NCBI RefSeq assembly: GCF_014773265.1
Contig: NZ_JACWMY010000007.1
Location: 1 to 64,000 of the forward strand
DNA from: Mucilaginibacter pankratovii
GTDB taxonomy: Bacteria > Bacteroidota > Bacteroidia > Sphingobacteriales > Sphingobacteriaceae
DNA: 64,000 nt
Reading direction: 5' to 3'
Positions 1 through 6,968 of the stretch are shown piece after piece. The stretch's first letter is position 1, and every line of letters starts with the position of its first letter. The notes below the pieces were generated by a model. The model saw only the letters and a list, made by a program, of their open reading frames with translations, was not told the DNA's origin and ran no database searches. Position numbers and translations under genes: made by a program.

Positions 1-228
1 ACAACCTGCAACTTAAAGGCAAGGCTATAATCGCGCTGACTGCGCCGATCGCTTTGTTTTTTTCTTTCTTTCATATAAGTCAACTTGGGTGTCAACTTAT
101 TTCAGGACGGGACAATGAAATGAATAAGGCCGGGCATTGTACCGGCCTTTTTTTGGTTTTTTCAAAAAACCTTCACGAGGCAAATGACAAAGTATTTTTT
201 GATATATTTAACCATCAAATATTAAATC
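1..228. other. Upstream gap with a terminator, no supported gene
   Basis: The first 30 bases could be the last nine codons of a gene starting outside the window (frame 1 closes with TAA at 28-30), but this is too short to support. Another frame stays open from base 3 to 317; it overlaps the terminator and the start of the secreted protein at 229, so I read it as spurious. The only clear element is the hairpin terminator at 126-154. The AT-rich stretch 185-228 should hold the promoter of the next gene, but I see only an imperfect -7 box (TATTTTTTG near 192). Confidence 0.5.
126..154 (+). terminator. Rho-independent terminator
   Basis: Perfect 8-bp stem AAGGCCGG / CCGGCCTT around an 8-base loop, running directly into a run of seven T. 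This is a textbook intrinsic terminator for transcription on the + strand, so it probably closes a gene that ends at or before the left edge. Confidence 0.85.
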
Positions 229-690
229 ATGAAAAAAGCAGGCTTGTTATTCGTTTTCGCGCTTTTGCTGACCTTTACTTCGTTTGGGCAGGACCAAAAG
301 GCTATGCTATCCAGTAAAGATCCTCAACTTGCTAAAAACAAGAAGTTGATTTACGATTTTTGGCGGGAGGTTCTTGAGGGCGGGCATCTTGAGCTTGCTG
401 ACAAATACCTGTTACCAACATATATTCAGCATAACCCCAATGTGCCAACCGGGCGACAGGGCTTTATTGATTTTTTTTCCAAATTTGCCAAACCTTTGGC
501 TATAAAAGCAACCGTTAAAGCGCCGCTGATCTCGATAGTTGCTGAAGGTAACCTGGTTGTACTGAGCTTTAAAGATGAACATCCGGATCCGAAGGTGAAA
601 GGCAAAAAATATGTTACCACCTGGTTTGATATGCTGCGTGTCGAAAACGGAAAAATAGCCGAACATTGGGATAGCGCACTTAAAAATTAA
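229..690 (+). CDS. Secreted SnoaL-like (NTF2-fold) protein
   Basis: A 153-residue protein with a clear Sec signal peptide (charged MKK, hydrophobic core to about residue 20, then GQDQ), so it is exported to the periplasm. Residues about 35-150 match the SnoaL-like subgroup of the NTF2 fold: YIQHNP, a PTGRQGF turn, and a late ENGKIAEHWD signature. Family members are small alpha+beta barrels described as aldol-condensing or polyketide-cyclase-like, but most are uncharacterised, so no reaction is assigned. It stands alone between a terminator and a convergent SGNH gene and has no visible link to the polysaccharide genes. Confidence 0.85.
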   Translation: MKKAGLLFVFALLLTFTSFGQDQKAMLSSKDPQLAKNKKLIYDFWREVLEGGHLELADKYLLPTYIQHNPNVPTGRQGFIDFFSKFAKPLAIKATVKAPLISIVAEGNLVVLSFKDEHPDPKVKGKKYVTTWFDMLRVENGKIAEHWDSALKN

Positions 691-765
691 CCACCTGGTT
701 TTCGATATCAGTAATGCATTATTTAGTGAGGGGCACCAAACCGCATAAATAACATGGTGGTTAAA

Positions 766-1527
766 TTACACCAACCCGATCTTTTTACCCACCACCATTA
801 ACCATTGCCTGGCCATTAGTTCGTGCCCGGCGGGCATAGGGTGGATGCCGTCCCAGATCCAGTAGTCGACGGGGGCTTTGGCCAATGCATCGTTAAATGG
901 CTGCTGCAGGGGCACAAAAACGGCACCAAATTCCAGCGCCAGTTTTTTGGCGATGACCTGCCTTTTGGCCACTTCTTCGGTCCATTTATCAAAATTGCCA
1001 TTTACCCTTGCGCCGGGTAAAATGAATGGTTCGCAAATGATGAGCTTAATATTGGGGAGGGCGTCCTTAGTTTGTTTCAACAGGGCGCGGTAACCTGTTT
1101 CGTAGTTTTCGGCGCTATAGTTGGCATCGCCGTTTACGCAGGCCTGCACATCGTTCACGCCTATCAAAATACTCAGTACATCGGGTTTCAGTGCCAGGGT
1201 ATCGGTTTTCCAGCGGGCGGCCAGGTCGGTTATTTTGTTGCCGCTGATGCCGCGATTATAAAAATGGAATTTCTTTTCGGGATGATCATACCATAAGCGG
1301 CTAGCCAGCAAGCACGCATAGCCATGGCCCATTACATGGTTCCAGTCATTGTCGCGGGTGCGGTTGCCATCGGTGATTGAATCGCCCTGAAACAGGATTA
1401 CGGCGTCGGTTCCTATCTTTTCGGCAGTAAGAACATCGGCTTTAAGCATCTCCGGAATAGCGGTGACGGCAGCGCCTAAAAGCGTGGTTTGTTTAAGGAA
1501 AGAGCGGCGCGAATTGTTGGCCATCAT
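766..1527 (-). CDS. SGNH/GDSL hydrolase with Tat-type signal
   Basis: A 253-residue SGNH hydrolase. Residues 7-12 are RRSFLK followed by a hydrophobic stretch, a twin-arginine type leader, so export in folded form is likely. All four blocks are present: GDS (nucleophile Ser50), the block II Gly in GISGN, GVND (block III), and DGIH near the C terminus giving the catalytic Asp/His. This layout is typical of carbohydrate acetylesterases that remove O-acetyl groups from plant or bacterial polysaccharides; the substrate cannot be read from sequence. The second ATG (codon 2) is an equally good start. The gene diverges from the M1 peptidase. Confidence 0.88.
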   Translation of the reverse strand: MMANNSRRSFLKQTTLLGAAVTAIPEMLKADVLTAEKIGTDAVILFQGDSITDGNRTRDNDWNHVMGHGYACLLASRLWYDHPEKKFHFYNRGISGNKITDLAARWKTDTLALKPDVLSILIGVNDVQACVNGDANYSAENYETGYRALLKQTKDALPNIKLIICEPFILPGARVNGNFDKWTEEVAKRQVIAKKLALEFGAVFVPLQQPFNDALAKAPVDYWIWDGIHPMPAGHELMARQWLMVVGKKIGLV

Positions 1528-1630
1528 AGAATTGAATTTTCATCAATGTAAAAAGAAATTGCGAAAACGGCGGGTGTTTTTTCTGATTTATAATCCCACC
1601 CTAAATGCCTATTTTGTTGGCTCAAGGTAA

Positions 1631-3265
1631 ATGCATATGAAAACCATCCGGCCAGTTTTGTTCCTGTTTGTGTTATTGGTATCAACCGCCTCCTTCGCCC
1701 AAAACCGCGACATCAGCTACATGAGTTCCGGGGGCAAATTGCGGCCGCTGCAGGCCATCATGGATATCCGCCACTACACCCTGGCGCTGGATGTAGATAT
1801 CCCCAAAAAAAGCATCAACGGTTATGCCGAGATCGATCTGCTGCTGACCAAAGCCACCGATACCCTGCTGTTCGACCTGGTGCACTTGCTTCGCGTTAGC
1901 AAAATAACGGTTGATAAGAAAGATGCAGGTTTCGGGCAAAAGGGCGATTCTATTTTCATCGTTAATAACAATAGCTATAAGGAAGGCAAGCATACTATCC
2001 GCGTCAATTATGGCGGCGAACCACCCATTGCCGTTAGGCCGCCATGGAAGGGTGGTTTCACCTGGACAACCGACAAAACCGGCAACCCCTGGGTGGTGAT
2101 CAATTGCCAGCTGGAGGGGGCTAAGGTGTACTTTCCCTGTAAAGACCACCCCAGCGATGAGCCAAACGAAGGGGTAGACCTTTTCATTACCATCCCCAAA
2201 GGACTGTCGGTGGCGGGCCCGGGCCTGTTGCAGGGCGTAAAAAATACGGGAAAGGATAAGGCTACCTGGCACTGGAAAACCAACTACACCATCAGTAATT
2301 ATTGCGTGGTATTTAATATTGCCAAGTATAAGGTATACAGCAGGCCTTATACCACTGTTGGTGGCCATACCGTACCCATCCAGTTTTATGTGCTGGAAGA
2401 AGATACCGCCCATGCCAATCATTTGATGGACCTGCGCGCGCGTGATACCCGCATATTGGAAAAATACTTCGGCGAATACCCCTGGTATAAAGAAAAGATA
2501 GGCATTGCCGAGGTGCCAAACCCGGGCATGGAACACCAAACCATGGTAACCTATGGCGATAAATTTAAGTACGATAAATACCCGGGCGGACTGGATTACT
2601 CTGCCAACCTGTTCCACGAGTTTGGGCACGAGTGGTGGGCCAACAAGGTTACCAATAAAGATTGGGCGCATATGTGGATACAGGAGGGGATAAACACCTA
2701 TGCCGAGGCCTTGTTTTTTAAGGAAACGCTGGGCGAGACTGCATACGATTCGGTGATCATCTCGCAACGGGCGGGCATCCGCAATCAGCAGCCGGTGGTA
2801 AAGGCCGAGGAAATGGGCATGGCCGAAGTTTACAACGGAGATATTTACAGCAAAGGCTCCTTTTTTATGCACACCATGCGGCATGTACTGGGCGACAGTG
2901 TGTTTTTCCCTGCGCTGAAGAAGTTTGTTACCGATGTGCAATACCCTTACGACAAATTTTTTACCACGCAGGATGTACAGGATTTCTTCAACAAACAATC
3001 GGGCCGAAACCTGGATGCCTTGTTTGATTTTTATTTGAGGACGACCAATACCATGGATTTTGAATTGCGCAGGCTCAGGCCCGATACCTACATCCTCAGC
3101 ATAAAAAACAGCCCGATGGACTTGCCGCTGGATATTTTAACGGATAAAGGTATTGTGCATACCACCATAGCAGCCAATAAAAGTACACCGCTGCGAATTG
3201 TAAGCAAAACACAGCCAGTGGTAGATCCGAAAGGGTGGTATTTTAAGAAGGTGATTATGCAGTAA
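1631..3265 (+). CDS. Secreted M1-family zinc metallopeptidase
   Basis: A 544-residue aminopeptidase-like protein with a signal peptide (hydrophobic core about residues 6-22, cleavage near SFAQ). An N-terminal beta domain is followed by a gluzincin domain. The zinc site is HEFGH at 329-333, with the third ligand Glu352 exactly 19 residues after the second His, in WIQEG. The usual GxMEN exopeptidase motif appears as PGMEH, a variant seen in bacterial M1-like proteins. A YSKGSF segment about 70 residues after the zinc helix probably carries the catalytic Tyr. It lacks the long C-terminal helical domain of full-length M1 enzymes. Likely role: periplasmic peptide trimming. Start may be codon 1 or 3 (ATGCATATG). 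Confidence 0.88.
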   Translation: MHMKTIRPVLFLFVLLVSTASFAQNRDISYMSSGGKLRPLQAIMDIRHYTLALDVDIPKKSINGYAEIDLLLTKATDTLLFDLVHLLRVSKITVDKKDAGFGQKGDSIFIVNNNSYKEGKHTIRVNYGGEPPIAVRPPWKGGFTWTTDKTGNPWVVINCQLEGAKVYFPCKDHPSDEPNEGVDLFITIPKGLSVAGPGLLQGVKNTGKDKATWHWKTNYTISNYCVVFNIAKYKVYSRPYTTVGGHTVPIQFYVLEEDTAHANHLMDLRARDTRILEKYFGEYPWYKEKIGIAEVPNPGMEHQTMVTYGDKFKYDKYPGGLDYSANLFHEFGHEWWANKVTNKDWAHMWIQEGINTYAEALFFKETLGETAYDSVIISQRAGIRNQQPVVKAEEMGMAEVYNGDIYSKGSFFMHTMRHVLGDSVFFPALKKFVTDVQYPYDKFFTTQDVQDFFNKQSGRNLDALFDFYLRTTNTMDFELRRLRPDTYILSIKNSPMDLPLDILTDKGIVHTTIAANKSTPLRIVSKTQPVVDPKGWYFKKVIMQ

Positions 3266-3290
3266 TTATCGGAGGAAAAGAAAGCGAAAT

Positions 3291-3342
3291 AATATCGAAT
3301 AATGAATGCCGAACTCTGAATGTTACTTCATCATTCGATATT
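3291..3342. repeat. Inverted repeat between convergent genes
   Basis: Two 16-base arms (3291-3306 and 3327-3342) are reverse complements at 15 of 16 positions around a 20-base spacer. A further partial copy of the ATTCGATATT core follows at 3343-3363. It lies between the convergent M1 peptidase and esterase genes, so it may act as a bidirectional terminator. Its TCGATATT-rich sequence also looks like a dispersed intergenic repeat. Confidence 0.6.
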
Positions 3343-3371
3343 GGATATTCGGTGTTCGATATTTAATCCGG

Positions 3372-4100
3372 TCATAAATACAACTGCACCATCTTTTTCC
3401 AATAACGCGGGCGGTGGGCGTAGTTATCCCAAATGTAAAATTCGTTGTTGATGCCTTTATCCCACAGCAGGCGGCTTACTTCCTGGTTGATATATAAAAA
3501 GGGGTCGGTTTGGCCTACGGCTAAAATAATGTTCAGCTTGCGCATATCATTCAAAATGCCGTATTCGTGCATATTGGCAATGTATTGCCTCGGCATATTA
3601 AAGTACACCTCGTCGTTACGGTAGCCATCCAAAAGATCTTTAAAATCGTCTATGTTCTGGGTAAGATCGTACCGGCCGCTCATGCTCACCACTTTCTTAA
3701 AAATATGCGAATGTTTTAAGGCGAGGTTTAAAGCATGGTAGGCACCCATGCTGCAGCCGGCAACTTCAAAATAACCGGCGTTGTTTTTTTCCTTCATTAA
3801 GGGCACCACTTCGTTCAGGATATACTCCTCGTACTGCAAATGCCGGGCAATACGCACCGCAGGGTGCGCCCAGTGGTTGTAAAAACTTTCGGCATCAATA
3901 CTATCTACGCAAAAAAGCTGCAGCTCGCCGTTATTTATCTTTTGCTGCAGGGCGTCTACAATACCCCAGTTCTCGTAATCGTAAAAGCGGGCCATCCGGG
4001 TTGGGAAAAACAGCACCGCACGGCCACCATGCCCAAAAATTAAAAGCTCCATGTCGCGCTGCAACCTGGGGCTGTACCATTTATGATATTCCCTGTTCAT
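3372..4100 (-). CDS. Putative esterase, alpha/beta hydrolase (esterase D/Ag85-like)
   Basis: A 242-residue cytoplasmic protein without a signal peptide. The nucleophile elbow GCSMG at 115-119 places the catalytic Ser at 117. A later GQTDPF and a C-terminal AHRPRYW supply candidate Asp and His, giving a complete triad in the order of the PF00756 esterase family. Relatives hydrolyse carboxylic esters such as sugar esters, S-formylglutathione or siderophore esters; the substrate here is unknown. It follows the SGNH hydrolase gene at 4161-4757 on the same strand with a 60-base gap, so the two are probably co-transcribed. Confidence 0.82.
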   Translation of the reverse strand: MNREYHKWYSPRLQRDMELLIFGHGGRAVLFFPTRMARFYDYENWGIVDALQQKINNGELQLFCVDSIDAESFYNHWAHPAVRIARHLQYEEYILNEVVPLMKEKNNAGYFEVAGCSMGAYHALNLALKHSHIFKKVVSMSGRYDLTQNIDDFKDLLDGYRNDEVYFNMPRQYIANMHEYGILNDMRKLNIILAVGQTDPFLYINQEVSRLLWDKGINNEFYIWDNYAHRPRYWKKMVQLYL

Positions 4101-4160
4101 TCCACCATGTATTGCGTCCGAAATATCTCCAACGGATGTTACTTTAAAATAAACACGCGG

Positions 4161-4757
4161 TTAACTATTAACAATAATTTTGTTCTTAACCACCTGGGCC
4201 CAAAGCTGGTAACCGGCCTCGCTCAAATGCAGGGCATCGCCGGTAAAAAACACTTTTTGCGGGTAGCCGTCGGCATCCAGCATTTTCTTAAAAACATCTA
4301 TAAAGCGCCAGTTATTATCGTCTTTAATGATCTGGCTTTCAATAAGGTTGTTGGTATATTTAAACTGATCGGCCATGCCCCAACGAGCGACACTTGGCTT
4401 AAGCGAAATAAAATAACAGGGGATATTGCCAAACCGCTGACTTGCTTTGGTAACCAGTTGCTGAAAAAAAATAAATACTTCCTCCGGGTTCCGGCCATCA
4501 CCCAAGTCGTTATCGCCAGCATACACCACCAGTCTTTTTGGCTTGTAGTTCACCATTACCCTATCAAAAAACCATACACATGCCGCCAGGGTAGATCCGC
4601 CGAACCCCAGGTTAACGGGTTTTAGCTCCTTAAGGTCGTCGTAAAGTCTTGTCCATAAGCGGATTGAAGAGCTTCCATAGAAAATCGTTTCGGCGTTTTG
4701 TGCCAATTTCAAACTGTCTTTTTCAAGGCGTTTTACCTCGTCCTCGTACCAATACAT
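4161..4757 (-). CDS. Cytoplasmic SGNH/GDSL hydrolase
   Basis: A 198-residue SGNH hydrolase without a signal peptide. Block I is GSSS at 28-31, block II the Gly in GFGGST, block III the GDND segment, and block V DALH, supplying the Asp/His pair. The GSSSIRLW variant of block I is common in intracellular members of the family. Likely an acyl-ester hydrolase (lysophospholipase or acetylesterase type); substrate unknown. First gene of a two-gene minus-strand unit with the esterase, and a candidate promoter lies 53-86 bases upstream. Confidence 0.85.
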   Translation of the reverse strand: MYWYEDEVKRLEKDSLKLAQNAETIFYGSSSIRLWTRLYDDLKELKPVNLGFGGSTLAACVWFFDRVMVNYKPKRLVVYAGDNDLGDGRNPEEVFIFFQQLVTKASQRFGNIPCYFISLKPSVARWGMADQFKYTNNLIESQIIKDDNNWRFIDVFKKMLDADGYPQKVFFTGDALHLSEAGYQLWAQVVKNKIIVNS

Positions 4758-4809
4758 CCTCTTCGTTTATTAATCAGGGTATACTGCCGCAGCAATACCC
4801 AATTGCTTC

Positions 4810-4843
4810 CAAACCTAAAAAATCTTTGTGTGGTTTGTTGCAA
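4810..4843 (-). promoter_or_regulatory. Candidate Bacteroidota promoter for the SGNH/esterase pair
   Basis: Read on the minus strand: TTG at 4843-4841, 23 bases, then TAGGTTTG at 4817-4810, a perfect TAnnTTTG -7 box. The start codon at 4757 follows 52 bases later. The spacing is at the long end of what is described for this promoter class. Confidence 0.45.
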
Positions 4844-4902
4844 CCCTGCCTTTAATTTATGTTACTAAATTGTTGTTTGCGGCCGGTAACGTTAAAGGGC
4901 TA

Positions 4903-4932
4903 TTGCTTTAATGCCTCAAAATATTATTTTTG
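4903..4932 (+). promoter_or_regulatory. Candidate Bacteroidota promoter for the gene at 4951
   Basis: TTG at 4903-4905, a 19-base spacer, then TATTTTTG at 4925-4932. Both elements and the spacing agree with the Bacteroidota -33/-7 consensus, and the ATG follows 18 bases later. This is the best-formed promoter in the window. Confidence 0.6.
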
Positions 4933-4950
4933 TTTCACAATCTATACTGA

Positions 4951-5961
4951 ATGGAAAAAAAGGCTACGGGGTACGCTACTCATTTATCGCAGTCGGAACT
5001 ACCCGTTTTCTTTTTGCAATTGGGCGAAAATACCAGTTTGTTTTTCGGGCATATACTTAAACAGGCCGCGTTATCTCATGGGCACAACAATGTTTATGTG
5101 CTTACCGATACCAATTTTGAAGCTTACAGCAAGTATAACTGTATCGATGTATCCGGATATACCAATGGCGTAAAAGAATTTGACAAGGTTTACCAGCATC
5201 ACTCAAACAATCCCTACTTTTTCGAGAAGGCCTGTTTCGACAGGTGGTTCATTATCAATGATATTGTAAAGGAGCTGGGCATCAGCTATTTTGTACATGC
5301 CGATTGCGATGTGCTGATATTGCAGGACCTTATCCCCGTGTTTCGGAAATTTATAAAGGAACAGTACGATGGCACCATGATGTTTTTCGAACTGGGCGAA
5401 AACAGCGTAACATCCGGCCATACCTCGTTTTGGAGCGCGAAACTTATTAATGATTTTTGCGAATTTGTACTGGCAAAGTATGCCGATGCGCCTGCTTTTG
5501 ATAAAATGCTGAAAGATACGCTGGCGGGCAAATTCCTGGATAACAAAAACGTATCAGACATGATACTGCTGGATGTTTTCCGTACCGAGGCAAAACCCAA
5601 TACGCTAAACCTGCTATCGCTGGAGACGGAAGGCATCAGTTTTGATTTTAATGCCAACGTGCCCTTCAACGGCTGCAGGTATTATTTTGAATGTACCCCG
5701 GGCACCCGCATCAAAAAAATGACGAGGCGGAAAGACGGCCTTTACGGCAAAGTGCAGGGCGAGCCGCTTTATTCCAGGTTTTATACCATGCACTTTCAGG
5801 GGTATTTAACCAAAACACTTATCCCGCTGCACACCGATGCGCAAAGCGCTGCCGAGGGGCTGTCTGATTACTTATCGGCAAAATCTCATAACCTGGTACG
5901 CAGGGCAAAATTGTATAAGAATAAAGTTAGAGACCGGGTGAAAAATTTAATAAAAAAATAA
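4951..5961 (+). CDS. Putative glycosyltransferase, GT-A-like (unassigned family)
   Basis: A 336-residue soluble protein. I do not recognise a named family with certainty. Features that suggest a nucleotide-sugar transferase: an N-terminal region resembling GT8/GT32-type enzymes (a VYVLTD strand), a central HADCDVL segment giving a DxD-like acidic motif where GT-A enzymes bind the metal, and a basic C terminus (RRAKLYKNK...) that could touch the membrane. It is transcribed alone from its own promoter, just before the module A export genes. The product probably modifies a surface glycan, but this is inferred from context. Confidence 0.6.
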   Translation: MEKKATGYATHLSQSELPVFFLQLGENTSLFFGHILKQAALSHGHNNVYVLTDTNFEAYSKYNCIDVSGYTNGVKEFDKVYQHHSNNPYFFEKACFDRWFIINDIVKELGISYFVHADCDVLILQDLIPVFRKFIKEQYDGTMMFFELGENSVTSGHTSFWSAKLINDFCEFVLAKYADAPAFDKMLKDTLAGKFLDNKNVSDMILLDVFRTEAKPNTLNLLSLETEGISFDFNANVPFNGCRYYFECTPGTRIKKMTRRKDGLYGKVQGEPLYSRFYTMHFQGYLTKTLIPLHTDAQSAAEGLSDYLSAKSHNLVRRAKLYKNKVRDRVKNLIKK

Positions 5962-6090
5962 AGTAAATTAGCCCCAAACAGGTGCCCGTTTTGGTTGCCA
6001 TGACGCAATTTGTTGATTTAATATTTTTTAGGATATATTTAGAAAATTTTTATTATTTTTAGAAAATCAGTCGATTATATTAAAAAAGTA

Positions 6091-6121
6091 AAATAATATT
6101 GCATAATAATTTTTAAGTTTG
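6091..6121 (+). promoter_or_regulatory. Candidate promoter/operator of module A
   Basis: AAATAATATTG (6091-6101), a 12-base spacer, then TAAGTTTG (6114-6121), a perfect TAnnTTTG -7 box. The spacer is shorter than the usual 17-23. The same 11-base element, 12-base spacer and TAAGTTT recur at 27262-27292. The ATG at 6174 is 52 bases downstream. The surrounding 5962-6164 gap is very AT-rich. Confidence 0.45.
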
Positions 6122-6173
6122 CAAAGGCTACAATTATTTTACCTGATATAATAGCTACGCTGCTGTGATACTT

Positions 6174-6953
6174 ATGAAAAACAACTCCTACTCCTTTATT
6201 GCCATTTTGCTGGCCTTTTTGGCATTATCTTGTTTAAATTCATGCGTGAGTTCCAAGAAGCTTGCTTACTTTACTAACCTGCAAAGAGATAGTACAGCCA
6301 CGATAGATGAGCAAAGGCTGCAAACTAAAATAAATGTAAGCGATATCCTGCAGATCAACATTTCTACACCCGATCCTATCACCACCGCTATATTAAATTC
6401 GTCAACCGCTATCAATACAGGGCAGGGCGGCGTAAGCGGTTACCTGGTAGATGAAACCGGCTCTATTAAATTGCCGCTTGTTGGTTCGGTAAAAGCAGAA
6501 GGTTTAACAAAAATTCAGCTGGCAAGCTCTATTACCGAAACTTTGCTTACCAAGCAAATTGCCAAATCTCCTATAGTTAACGTGCGTATCGTAAACTATA
6601 AAATAACCGTATTAGGTGAGGTGTCCAGGCCGGGTGTTATACAGGTACCTAACGAGCGTATGACCCTGCCCGAAGCGCTGGCTTCTGCCGGTGACCTTAC
6701 CGCATTCGGAAAGCGCGACAACGTGCTGTTGATAAGAGAAGTTGATGGCAAGCGCATCACCAGGCGTTTTAGCCTTAACCAAAGCCAGTTGTTTGATAAA
6801 GATATCTACAATCTTCAAAATCAGGACATAATTTACGTGGAGCCAAACAGCGCGAAAGCCGCCGCCGCCGACCGTACTACCCAGCTGATCCCATATTTCT
6901 TCAGTGCTGCTTCGCTTTTAATAGTGATATACTTACAGTTCATTAAAAACTAA
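6174..6953 (+). CDS. Polysaccharide export lipoprotein (Wza/OPX type), module A
   Basis: A 259-residue outer-membrane polysaccharide export protein. I take the ATG at 6174 rather than the in-frame ATG at 6165 because it gives a clean lipoprotein leader (MKNN, hydrophobic stretch, then ALSC/LNSC; lipidated Cys20 or Cys24). A Poly_export domain (about 40-130, including the SGYLVDETG and LPLVG segments) is followed by one SLBB-like domain (about 140-220, NYKITVLGEVSRPG). It ends with a hydrophobic segment about residues 236-256. Such proteins form the channel through which polymer leaves the cell, paired with the Wzc-type kinase that follows 15 bases later. Confidence 0.9.
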   Translation: MKNNSYSFIAILLAFLALSCLNSCVSSKKLAYFTNLQRDSTATIDEQRLQTKINVSDILQINISTPDPITTAILNSSTAINTGQGGVSGYLVDETGSIKLPLVGSVKAEGLTKIQLASSITETLLTKQIAKSPIVNVRIVNYKITVLGEVSRPGVIQVPNERMTLPEALASAGDLTAFGKRDNVLLIREVDGKRITRRFSLNQSQLFDKDIYNLQNQDIIYVEPNSAKAAAADRTTQLIPYFFSAASLLIVIYLQFIKN

Positions 6954-6968
6954 CATCTCTTTCTGTTG

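Noticed and set aside
54..317. Open frame at the left end running into the SnoaL-like gene
   Set aside because: It crosses the intrinsic terminator, overlaps the signal peptide region of the next gene and has no domain.
1682..2998. 438-codon open frame on the minus strand opposite the M1 peptidase
   Set aside because: The + strand frame has a signal peptide, zinc motif and full family match; the antisense frame shows no recognisable domain and is a by-product of codon composition.
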